A stretch of DNA of 64,000 nucleotides from Rhodopirellula islandica (GTDB lineage Bacteria; Planctomycetota; Planctomycetia; Pirellulales; Pirellulaceae): the NCBI RefSeq assembly GCF_001027925.1, contig NZ_LECT01000015.1, positions 62,001 through 126,000 of the forward strand, given 5' to 3'. This document shows, one piece after another, positions 39,050 to 47,186 of this stretch. Both the position numbers and the translations under genes were made by a program. Each line of letters opens with the position of its first letter. Position 1 is the stretch's first letter. The notes beneath the pieces are model-generated. The model saw nothing but the letters and a program-made list of their open reading frames with translations, had not been told where the DNA came from and did no database searches.

Positions 39050-39475
39050 ATGCATCGGATCCTGATTGCTGACGACAACACTGCCAACCGCGAACTGCTG
39101 GAGGCCTACTTGGTCAACATCGAATGCGATTTGGAAACCGCGGTGGACGGGGAAGACACGCTGACCAAAGTGGCATCGTTCCAACCGGATTTGATCCTGT
39201 TGGATGTGATGATGCCCAAACTGAGCGGATTCGAAGTTTGCAAGCAACTCAAAGAAGATCCCCAGACCAGCAACATCATGATCTTGATGGTCACGGCGCT
39301 CAGCGAACTGGGAGACATCGAACGAGGCGTCCAGGCCGGAACCGATGACTTTCTGAGCAAACCCGTCAACCGAATCGAGTTGATCAAACGGGTCGAGAAC
39401 ATGCTGAAGCTCAAAGGCACCACCGATGAACTGACGCGACTGCGGATGTACATCCAAGAAATGGAAGAGCGTTGA
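39050..39475 (+). CDS. Single-domain response regulator (CheY-like receiver)
   Basis: A 141-residue receiver domain with no output domain. Conserved residues are all present: acidic pair Asp8-Asp9, phosphoacceptor Asp52 in LLDVMMPKLSG, Thr82 and Lys104 in DDFLSKPV. A short helical tail (LTRLRMYIQEMEER) extends past the domain, possibly a coiled-coil contact. Its cognate histidine kinase is not in the window. It follows glyA by 66 bases on the same strand and could be transcribed with it, but no functional link is apparent. Confidence 0.93.
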   Translation: MHRILIADDNTANRELLEAYLVNIECDLETAVDGEDTLTKVASFQPDLILLDVMMPKLSGFEVCKQLKEDPQTSNIMILMVTALSELGDIERGVQAGTDDFLSKPVNRIELIKRVENMLKLKGTTDELTRLRMYIQEMEER

Positions 39476-39661
39476 TCCAACCTGGAGCCGCCGCTTGCGA
39501 CAAGCCTGCCGGCGGGGCCTTCAGCGGATACACTGGATCACGAAGCAATCCGCTGATTTCCCGCGGTTGAACTCACCCGCTAGGTCCAGGCAGAGCACGT
39601 CACGGTGGCCTGTCTCATTCGCGTGAGTTGAGGCGTCTTTTCCATCACCCCCTAGGCTGCC

Positions 39662-40744
39662 ATGTTTGACGGTTCGCTCGATGCGTTGTGCTTGCTGCCC
39701 CCTCAATTCGGTACGGGGCGACGAGGAGTCTCACCGACGCCTCCGGCCTTCGAAGTCCAGCGATTGGAAGGGCCTGCCGTCAAACTCCCCACGCGATTGT
39801 TTCTTGACGAAGCCCCGTGGTATCGCTGGTCTCCCAAGATCGCACAAACCCTGGCCAGTCACCTGCAGCAACTCGGCATTCTGACATCGTACTTGCAGAG
39901 TGAACTTGGAATCGAAGCCGATTCCGACTCCCCGCAAGAGCCAGAAGAATCCAAGGGTGTGACGCATCCACTTCAGTTGCTCCCCTATCGCGGTGAACGC
40001 TATGGGCTGAGGGCAGACGACTTCGAAACTGCGACGGCAATCGACCTCCGGCTTTCGCCCCTTCGCGACGCGTCCGGTCGCTTCGCTTACTGTGCCGAGC
40101 AAATTCGGCGTTGGGAAGCGACGCCAGAAGAACAACCTCTGTCCGGAGGCGGTTGGGTTTCCGCGTTCACGCTGCCACCCGATGTGCTTGATTTAGAGCA
40201 CCTTCCCAGCAAGATCCACCAGCTAAGACACCTGGCTCCCCAAGCAGCCATTTCGGTGAGTGTCACCCCGGAATGGGTTTGGCACCATCGCGAAACGTTG
40301 CTGGCCATCCCGGCGGATTGCTTGCTCATCCGCGCCGGCCAAATCTCAATCCCTGGACTGCAATTCGCAGAACTGCTGCATCAACTGGTCCAACAGCCCA
40401 GTGTCCCGCCACTTTGGTTGACACCGCCGCGTTGGGAAAACCAACATGTCGCGTCAGTGGATGATTGCATCAAACTGGTTTCACTGGGCGTGTCGGCGAT
40501 TGCCATCGACGGTTGGATGAAAGAGGTGTTTGACGCCATCGACCACGTGCCTGAACCGTCGATCTACTCCGGCAATCCGGAGAGTCAATTGGACCAAGCG
40601 ATCAAGCCGATTTTGGAATCCCATCTGCTCCCCCAAATCGAGCGTTTCACAGCGTTGATCACCACCATCACTCATTCGCCCAGCCTCGGCACTTTCGACA
40701 AACCCACGGCCGACCGACTCAATATCCTTCATCTCGGTCACTGA
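39662..40744 (+). CDS. Hypothetical protein, not recognised
   Basis: A 360-residue protein with no recognised domain. It has no signal peptide or membrane segment. The middle and C-terminal half show alternating beta-strand/helix stretches (AAISVSVTPEWVWHHRE, CLLIRAGQISIPGLQFAEL, VPPLWLTPPRW, LVSLGVSAIAIDGWMKEVF) that could be a barrel-like fold, but no catalytic pattern was identified. The region around residues 85-100 is acidic and probably a linker. Its ATG is 186 bases after the response regulator. The following bidirectional terminator at 40777-40804 marks its end. The reading is supported by position and a frame bounded on both sides, not by homology. Confidence 0.7.
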   Translation: MFDGSLDALCLLPPQFGTGRRGVSPTPPAFEVQRLEGPAVKLPTRLFLDEAPWYRWSPKIAQTLASHLQQLGILTSYLQSELGIEADSDSPQEPEESKGVTHPLQLLPYRGERYGLRADDFETATAIDLRLSPLRDASGRFAYCAEQIRRWEATPEEQPLSGGGWVSAFTLPPDVLDLEHLPSKIHQLRHLAPQAAISVSVTPEWVWHHRETLLAIPADCLLIRAGQISIPGLQFAELLHQLVQQPSVPPLWLTPPRWENQHVASVDDCIKLVSLGVSAIAIDGWMKEVFDAIDHVPEPSIYSGNPESQLDQAIKPILESHLLPQIERFTALITTITHSPSLGTFDKPTADRLNILHLGH

Positions 40745-40776
40745 ACTCTCGGTCAGCAGGCATCTCAAAACGAAAA

Positions 40777-40804
40777 CAGCCTTCTCACCGAAATGAGAAG
40801 GCTG
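40777..40804. terminator. Bidirectional rho-independent terminator
   Basis: CAGCCTTCTCA (40777-40787) pairs perfectly with TGAGAAGGCTG (40794-40804) over a 6-base loop. On the minus strand the stem is followed by TTTTCGTTTT, a good U-tract for the protease gene; on the plus strand CTGCGTTT follows, weaker. It sits between two convergent genes. Confidence 0.85.
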
Positions 40805-40829
40805 CTGCGTTTCAAGTTTTGGACTTGGG

Positions 40830-43800
40830 TCAATCGTTGTTGGATGTTGAAGCAGGTTCTTGCCCCATCAACATCATCAGCATTGGAGCACCGGCTTTTC
40901 CACCACCAAAGGTGTAGCCTGCCTCCAAAGCTCGCTCGATGCGTTCTTTGCACTCGGTCAAGTGTGCCAAGCTGTAAGCATCCATCTTCTTGCCACACTT
41001 CTCAATCGTCGAATCCATCCGGCTTGCCAAGGTTCGCAATTGCATCCGAGCCAGGTTGCTGATCGGATGATACGCAGCCGTGTCTTGACCTTCTTCCAAG
41101 ATCAAATCCACCAGTCGCTGAATATGCTCGCGTTGCAAGTTTCGACGCAGTGATGAAATCATCGGCTTGCGATCATTGCGATCCTCTGGGCACGGCTGAT
41201 CGAGCTCTTCCCAAACCGCATTGCTGACCGTGTCCAACAATTCAGGCAACGTCAGAGCATCCGTTTCAGCAGGAAGACGCAGTTCATTGTCGTAAACCCG
41301 ACGCAAGGTGGTTGGGTTCATGATCAGCGTCAAGGTGCTCGCTTGCATGCCCAAAACACGATCGTGAATTGGCCAAGTCGCTTCATTCGACATGCCACCA
41401 CGGCCACTGTCGAGCCACTTGTCGACCCCCAAACGCTCGAGGATCTCCGTGGTCAAGCCATACGATTCGTCTCGGAAACTGGTGTCGATCACGTACTGCA
41501 ACGCAGCACGTTGATCAGCGGCAGGAACCACCTCGACAGGAACGCGATTTCCGGGATCCCCCTTCTTATCACGATTGACGAATGCGCCACCAATCCAGTT
41601 GGCCATCATGCTGACCGACTTGGTTTGAATCGCCAGTGTCAGCTCGTATCCACGGCGAGCCTTGGCCCAGCTGTCACCTTCTTTGACGAATTTCTCGAGC
41701 AAACGTTCACGATACAACTGAACCAAACGCATTTGCTCTTCCGCGAAGGTCAGCGGGTCTTTCCCGAAATCATAGCGACGGGCGTAGGGATCCGGACCGC
41801 TGGTGTCCTCGTCCGTGGCGTACTGCAGCTCTGGCTCGGAGCACCGTTTCAAGATGTCCTTGATCTTGGAATCCTCAAAGGTGTACCCATATTCGATCGC
41901 CCAGAAGTCATAGGGACCGATATCGATCATGCCGTAGTCACCTTGGACGTCACCCGCTTCGTAGCGGTAATTGATTGGGCAGTAGTCCATCACCGAGGCG
42001 GTGAAGGTTTTCTTGCCTTTCAGCTCCTCACTGTTGATCTCATCGATCGTGTACAGACCTGAGGCCTTGAAGTTGTGACGCAATCCGAGCGTGTGTCCCA
42101 CTTCGTGAGCGACCAGATCGGCCAACAATGGACCGACGAACCATTCTGGAATCCCATCCAGCAACTCGTCTTTTTCCTTGTCGCTGTCTTCTTTCTCATC
42201 GTCTTTTTTCTCATCGTCCTTCTTATCGCCGTCGGACTCTTCTTCTTCCGACTCTTCCTCCTTGTCTTTTTTGTCTTCGTCCTTGGCATCCGCGTCTGCC
42301 TTGGCGTCCTTGTCGACGTTTTCAGCTTCCGCTTTCTCCTTCGCTTCTTCTTCCTTTTTCTTTTCGGCTTCTTCGTCCGCCATCAGAGCCAAGCCCCAAT
42401 TCATGCGAGCGAACGCCAGGTCCATGCTGCGACCGGATGCAGCCATGCACAAACCATTTTTCTGGCTGACCTGCCCCATCAGTCCATCAAATTCATCATC
42501 GCCCAACAACGCCGGATCGGCTTGCGCCATGGCATATCCCGCCATGGGTTGCTGTGCTTCGAGAGCATACTTGGCCCGCAATGAATTGGCGGATTCCGTT
42601 GCCCCCATTCGAACACGAGGGTCCCAACTGGGATGACTTCCCAACCATGCCAACGTTTCGGCACTCACACCTTCCATTGCCAACTTTGGCATCAGGTCGT
42701 TGTAGTTGAAATTGAAGTGACGGATCCAACCATCGGTCAAGATGATGTCCGCGTCCAAGATCTGCCCGGTCTCGGGGTGAACACGACTGGGACCGATCGC
42801 GGTTCCAACGTCGTTGTTCAACCAACGAACGAAGTTGTAACGAACGTCCTCGGGGTCTTTTTCCATGTGGATTTTGCTGACCGCGTCTTGATACTCAATC
42901 ACGATCGCGTCGACGATCCCGACCTTCTCAAACGCCTTGTTCCAGTAGTCCACCCCTTTCTTGATCCAACGTCGATATCGAACCGGAGCAGTGTGCTCGA
43001 CATAGAAACGAATGGGCTCTTTGGGAGGACTGAGCTTCAGCTTTGGATCACGTTTTTCGAGGTGCCAACGGTTGATGTAGCGAACCTTGGTTTCATCGTC
43101 CTGATACTGACTCAGATCCGAGAACGAAGTCACGAAGAAGCCAACGCGTTCATCCGCTTCGCGAGGCTTGAAACCGCTGGAACTGCTGGGCACTTCGCTG
43201 AAAGAGTAGTGAAGCGTTTGGAGCTGGCCACCGCGTCCCACCACTTCAAACGCCAACTCGACGTTCTCGGGGAACACCTTGGCAGCCTCGACGGTGAACA
43301 ATCGACTGTTGGCCAGACGGACAGACGCCCCGAAGAAAGTCGTCGCGTTGCCGATCAACAGGCTGTCCATGTCGACCACAGGACCGCCATTGGGCCCCAT
43401 CGCCAGAATTGGCACGTCGAGAAGCACTCGGTCGGTGAACAGCCGCTTGACCGATGCTTTGGATTCCGCGTCACCGGTCGCACGTATGTCCAAATTGGGA
43501 GCGATCAATGCGAGGCGATTGTTGTAGCGTCGCCACTGAACGACCCAGTCACCGGATTGCAATCCGGCGTAGCGATCGCCACTGCTGAGAGTCAATGCGA
43601 CGAAGTACTTCTTGCCAGCAAAATTCTTTGGCAACTCGGCAATCACCGAGGCTTCCTTTTCATTTTGCCAAACATTGAACAAGCCTTTTTTGGCTTGTTG
43701 ATCAGACACTGGAAGCTGTTCGTAGCCTTCAGAGATTTTTGCGAATGGTGGCAAGTCGGCGGCGGAACTGGTCAACGCGCTTCCAACGTATGTCACCGTC

Positions 43801-43841
43801 ACGGCGGCAATCGTGGCCACTACACGGCAGATTCGATTCAT
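40830..43841 (-). CDS. Large exported zinc metalloprotease (metzincin-like, DUF5117/DUF4953 type)
   Basis: A 1,003-residue exported protease. The zinc site HEVGHTLGLRH (His579, Glu580, His583, His589) fits the full metzincin consensus HExxHxxGxxH, and SVMDY about 40 residues later fits the Met-turn. The N-terminal half has the beta-rich domain typical of DUF5117 proteins, and the segment RYRRWIKKGVDYWNKAFEKVG is characteristic of the group. A striking Lys/Glu/Asp-only insert occupies about residues 486-558, just before the catalytic helix. The start ATG 43841 is chosen over ATG 43856 because GGAAG lies 8 bases before it and a signal peptide (NRICRVVATIAAVTVTYVGS) follows at once. Substrate unknown. 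Confidence 0.92.
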   Translation of the reverse strand: MNRICRVVATIAAVTVTYVGSALTSSAADLPPFAKISEGYEQLPVSDQQAKKGLFNVWQNEKEASVIAELPKNFAGKKYFVALTLSSGDRYAGLQSGDWVVQWRRYNNRLALIAPNLDIRATGDAESKASVKRLFTDRVLLDVPILAMGPNGGPVVDMDSLLIGNATTFFGASVRLANSRLFTVEAAKVFPENVELAFEVVGRGGQLQTLHYSFSEVPSSSSGFKPREADERVGFFVTSFSDLSQYQDDETKVRYINRWHLEKRDPKLKLSPPKEPIRFYVEHTAPVRYRRWIKKGVDYWNKAFEKVGIVDAIVIEYQDAVSKIHMEKDPEDVRYNFVRWLNNDVGTAIGPSRVHPETGQILDADIILTDGWIRHFNFNYNDLMPKLAMEGVSAETLAWLGSHPSWDPRVRMGATESANSLRAKYALEAQQPMAGYAMAQADPALLGDDEFDGLMGQVSQKNGLCMAASGRSMDLAFARMNWGLALMADEEAEKKKEEEAKEKAEAENVDKDAKADADAKDEDKKDKEEESEEEESDGDKKDDEKKDDEKEDSDKEKDELLDGIPEWFVGPLLADLVAHEVGHTLGLRHNFKASGLYTIDEINSEELKGKKTFTASVMDYCPINYRYEAGDVQGDYGMIDIGPYDFWAIEYGYTFEDSKIKDILKRCSEPELQYATDEDTSGPDPYARRYDFGKDPLTFAEEQMRLVQLYRERLLEKFVKEGDSWAKARRGYELTLAIQTKSVSMMANWIGGAFVNRDKKGDPGNRVPVEVVPAADQRAALQYVIDTSFRDESYGLTTEILERLGVDKWLDSGRGGMSNEATWPIHDRVLGMQASTLTLIMNPTTLRRVYDNELRLPAETDALTLPELLDTVSNAVWEELDQPCPEDRNDRKPMISSLRRNLQREHIQRLVDLILEEGQDTAAYHPISNLARMQLRTLASRMDSTIEKCGKKMDAYSLAHLTECKERIERALEAGYTFGGGKAGAPMLMMLMGQEPASTSNND

Positions 43842-44093
43842 ACCCAATGCTTCCAATGGTTCGTTCGAAAAAAGGAGGGAGAGTCAAGACTAGGTTAAAA
43901 TAAGCAGTCTCGGAGGTTTTCGTTCATTGTCTCTTCACTGTTTTATCCGATAAAGTCGGCGCAATCCAAACAATTTGCCGGACCAGTTGATACAAAACGC
44001 TCACTGAGCCGAGTTCACCGCCACACACGGGCTGCTAAGTGGCACAAGCACGCCATAGAAGAAAATCACCCCAAACTGGACCCCACCGCAAAA

Positions 44094-45248
44094 TCAGTGG
44101 GGAAATTCAGCCAGCACTCGCGGGTCGGTCTCCGATTGACGGTATGCCATCAAACGTTCCAGCGCGGCGCCGTCTTGCATCTGACAGATGGCCCAAACCG
44201 CAATCGCTCGCAGTTCAGCGTCGGAATCGCCCATCGTGATGAACAACAGTTCGATCGCGTCACGACGCTTTTGGTTCCCCAAAACAAGGATTGCATTTCG
44301 CAACATCCCTCGACGCCGGGATCGCCAAAACGGGGTTCGTCGATATCGCCGACGGAACTCATCGTCGGTCATCGTGAACAGCGCGGTCAGCTCCAACCAC
44401 CCCTCCCGATGATTGGAATCGCTCTCCGATTCGCGATGGCCTCGCAGACCTGACAGATCGTGTTGCGCTCGCGCAGGCCGGCGATTCCAAGGGCAAACCT
44501 CCTGACAAACATCGCACCCAAACGCCCAATCCCCGATGCCGGCTCGCAGGTGCCGCTCGGGCAACTCGGAGCTTTCGATCGTCAAATAGCTGATGCACTT
44601 GGACGCATCCAGCACACCAGGACGAGGGAAGGCATCCGTGGGACACGCGTCCAAGCAGGCAGTGCACGTTCCACAGTGACTCGACTCGTGCCTCTGGTCG
44701 ATTGGTAGCTCCACATCCACCAGGACACAGGCCAGGAAAAAGTAGCTGCCCAACTGTTTGTTCAGCAACAACGTGTTCTTTCCTCGCCACCCCAATCCCG
44801 CCAGCACCGCGACCTCTCGCTCCATCAGCGGTGCCGTGTCCACAATTCCCCGAGCGTTTGCCTCTGGGATTTGCTCGCGAATCAGACGAACAATTCGTTT
44901 CAACTTGGGATGAATCACATCGTGATAGTCGATTCCCGACCACGTGTAGCGAGCCGTTTTGCCGAATGCCAAATCATCCCCGACGTCGCCATCAGGGATG
45001 GGTTCGCGATCAGACGCGTCGTAGTTCATGGCCAGAACGATGATCGACTTCGCGCCTTCCAGCACCCCGCTTGGATGACGGTAGGCATCCAGTCGACGTT
45101 CCAGGTAATCCATCGTTCCCGCATAGCCAGCCTCGATCCATTGCACCAACTGGTGGAACCCTTGGCTCGTCACGGCGGGTGCGATCCCCATTCCAGCGAA
45201 ACCTTCCGACAGAGCAGCCTCGCGAATCTGCTCGACCGTCTCCCTCAC
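44094..45248 (-). CDS. queG: Epoxyqueuosine reductase
   Basis: A 384-residue cytoplasmic enzyme that makes the last step of queuosine synthesis in tRNA, reducing epoxyqueuosine with cobalamin and two [4Fe-4S] clusters. Cluster ligands are visible as Cys192, 195, 198, 202 and Cys218, 245, 248, 252 (HCGTCTACLDACP and GCDVCQEVCPW). Asp137 in VDTAPLMER fits the conserved catalytic acid. A C-terminal HEAT-like helical part (RNAILVLGNQKRRDAIELL) matches the long QueG form. The start codon is GTG and overlaps the antiporter stop as GTGA, so translation is coupled to that gene. No other queuosine genes are in the window. Confidence 0.95.
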   Translation of the reverse strand: MRETVEQIREAALSEGFAGMGIAPAVTSQGFHQLVQWIEAGYAGTMDYLERRLDAYRHPSGVLEGAKSIIVLAMNYDASDREPIPDGDVGDDLAFGKTARYTWSGIDYHDVIHPKLKRIVRLIREQIPEANARGIVDTAPLMEREVAVLAGLGWRGKNTLLLNKQLGSYFFLACVLVDVELPIDQRHESSHCGTCTACLDACPTDAFPRPGVLDASKCISYLTIESSELPERHLRAGIGDWAFGCDVCQEVCPWNRRPARAQHDLSGLRGHRESESDSNHREGWLELTALFTMTDDEFRRRYRRTPFWRSRRRGMLRNAILVLGNQKRRDAIELLFITMGDSDAELRAIAVWAICQMQDGAALERLMAYRQSETDPRVLAEFPH

Positions 45249-47008
45249 GACAAACCGGCTTTTCGATCGCGAATCAGAAGGGAAGTCAAATCGCTGCGGC
45301 GGACAGTGGCAACCAAACGATGAGGCGGTTCATCGGTGACCACTGGCACACAGTCATCCGTTGTTTGGCGAAACAGTTCCACCGCATCACGCACGGGCTG
45401 GGCCGGGTGCAGCAGGACCTCCGGTGGCGTCGACAAATCGCCCGCACGAACCAGGTGGTCGGAATGAGGATCAAAGAAAGCCTGGTTGAGCAGATCGAAT
45501 CGAATCAATCCCACCACGCAGCGATCTTCGTTGAGGACAGGAAACGTGTTGTCATGGGAGTGTTCCACGAAATGAACGACTTCGTTGAAATCGGCGCTCT
45601 CGGCAATCCCTTCGACGCTGCGGCGCATCACTTGTTCGACTCGCATGCGTTCGGACAACGCCTGCTTTTTATTCAGCAACCCGGCGGACCCCGCCAACCG
45701 CGTGAACACATTCCGCAGCGCGCCCAGCGGCGTGCCAAACGTATGGTGAATCGAATTCGCGATCGGCATTTCACCACTTCGCAACACCGCCGCACGGGTG
45801 AGCAACGGCCCAAGAATTTCGAAGACCACCACCGTCCCCAAGATGATCGTCTGGACTTGCCCGGCCATTTCTGGATTGCGTGCGGTTGCTGTCGCGGCCA
45901 AAGAAATCGCGACGCCAGCCTGCGCCAACATAGCTGGCCCCAACCACGTCTTCACTTCGGGAGAAGCTCCCGTTCTCGAAGCCATGAACCAAATGCCGGC
46001 GACCTTGCCAACGCTTCGCAACACGACGTAACCGGCGCCGATCATGCCAACATCCAGCAGCAAATTGAGATCGAGCTCGCTGCCATGAACCGAGAAGAAC
46101 ACCACCGTCAGCAGCCCGCCGATGGAATCCATTTGCGCTGTGATTTTCTGCGTCCCGCTCGATGAATTGACGACCACCAAGCCAACGACCAGGAACACCA
46201 ACATGTATGGCAGTTCCCAGGTCTCACTCAGCCCCAGCATCAAGGCGGAAGCCCCAACCAGCAACACCAACCATCGCCGGGTGTGCATGATTTCGCACGC
46301 GTAGCTGATCACCAGGCCACCGAGCAGCCCCAGCAGAAAGGCGCCACCGAGCGAACGGACCAGCAAGAACACCGTTTCACTGAGCGATCCTGATGCGTCG
46401 CCTCCAGCCACTTCGATTGCGAGCCAGACCAACTCGAACGCGATCACAGCGACGAGATTGTTCAAGGTCACCAAGGTTCCCGTCAAACTGGTAACCGGCC
46501 CCTCCGCATTGGTTTCTCGCAGCACAAACATCGTCGTGGCGGGTGCGGTCGCAATCGCCAGCGTGCCCAACAGCGCGGCCTGGGCGGCCGACATGCCCAG
46601 TAGATAGGTGCCCACCGTGACGAGAACAACCGTGAACGCCAACTCGCCAAACGAGAGTGGAATCGCCCGCCGAGCAATCTTTCGAATCTGGTCGAACGGG
46701 AACAAGGTGCCAAGGTAGAACAGCACCAAAGCCATGGCGAGCTTTGTCAGTGGCTCCAGCACCAAATGATGCTCGTGCGGAATCAAATTTCCAAAACTGG
46801 GGCCAAGCAACAGTCCAGCGATCAGGTACGCGGTGACCTTGGGCAGACGCAAGATCTCGCTGGCCAGACCAGCCAGCAAACTGGCGGTCAACAACAGCCC
46901 CAACGTCGTTGCGATGTGCATCATTTCGACCGGACCCGAGTGCGCGTCACTCGCTATCGCGCCAGCGTCTGCAGCGCCTATCAAAAGGGTTCCGAAGGAG
47001 TCGATCAT
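45245..47008 (-). CDS. CPA2-type cation:proton antiporter with C-terminal CBS domains
   Basis: A 587-residue membrane protein. It has about 12 hydrophobic helices in residues 30-420 with the Na+/H+-exchanger (KefB-like) pattern: PKVTAYLIAGLLLGPSFG near the N terminus, TLAIATAPATTMFVLRET, and TLVTLNNLVAVIAFELVW. The C-terminal 140 residues form a CBS pair (VEQVMRRSVEGIAESADF, then FPVLNEDRCVVGLI), which in other transporters senses adenine nucleotides. The usual TrkA-N/RCK domain is absent. The ion is not predictable here. It is the first gene of a pair with queG (4-base overlap). No promoter was recognised upstream. Confidence 0.92.
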   Translation of the reverse strand: MIDSFGTLLIGAADAGAIASDAHSGPVEMMHIATTLGLLLTASLLAGLASEILRLPKVTAYLIAGLLLGPSFGNLIPHEHHLVLEPLTKLAMALVLFYLGTLFPFDQIRKIARRAIPLSFGELAFTVVLVTVGTYLLGMSAAQAALLGTLAIATAPATTMFVLRETNAEGPVTSLTGTLVTLNNLVAVIAFELVWLAIEVAGGDASGSLSETVFLLVRSLGGAFLLGLLGGLVISYACEIMHTRRWLVLLVGASALMLGLSETWELPYMLVFLVVGLVVVNSSSGTQKITAQMDSIGGLLTVVFFSVHGSELDLNLLLDVGMIGAGYVVLRSVGKVAGIWFMASRTGASPEVKTWLGPAMLAQAGVAISLAATATARNPEMAGQVQTIILGTVVVFEILGPLLTRAAVLRSGEMPIANSIHHTFGTPLGALRNVFTRLAGSAGLLNKKQALSERMRVEQVMRRSVEGIAESADFNEVVHFVEHSHDNTFPVLNEDRCVVGLIRFDLLNQAFFDPHSDHLVRAGDLSTPPEVLLHPAQPVRDAVELFRQTTDDCVPVVTDEPPHRLVATVRRSDLTSLLIRDRKAGLS

Positions 47009-47120
47009 GGCAACTAGCGAGCGAAGGGCCGAGACGTAAGTCTGCCAAAACCGGCAAGCAGGCCCGCAGTTTAGCTAGATCTTGCTCTCAACGACATAGA
47101 ACCTTGCAGCTCAATTTGAG

Positions 47121-47154
47121 AAGCCCGCCGCATCCACTCGGACACGACGGGCTT
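47121..47154 (-). terminator. Possible terminator after the ABC-transporter operon
   Basis: AAGCCCGCCG (47121-47130) pairs with CGACGGGCTT (47145-47154) at 9 of 10 positions across a 14-base loop. It lies 33 bases beyond the stop of the acidic-tail gene on the minus strand. The sequence after the stem lacks a clear U-run, so this is tentative. Confidence 0.4.
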
Positions 47155-47186
47155 CGTCAAATTTCAGTCTCAGAAACCTCGGTCGT

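Noticed and set aside
37736-39457. 573-codon minus-strand frame
   Set aside because: It covers glyA and the response regulator on the opposite strand. Both plus-strand genes have intact conserved motifs; the antisense product shows none.
42633-43898. 421-codon plus-strand frame
   Set aside because: Antisense shadow of the metalloprotease N-terminal half.
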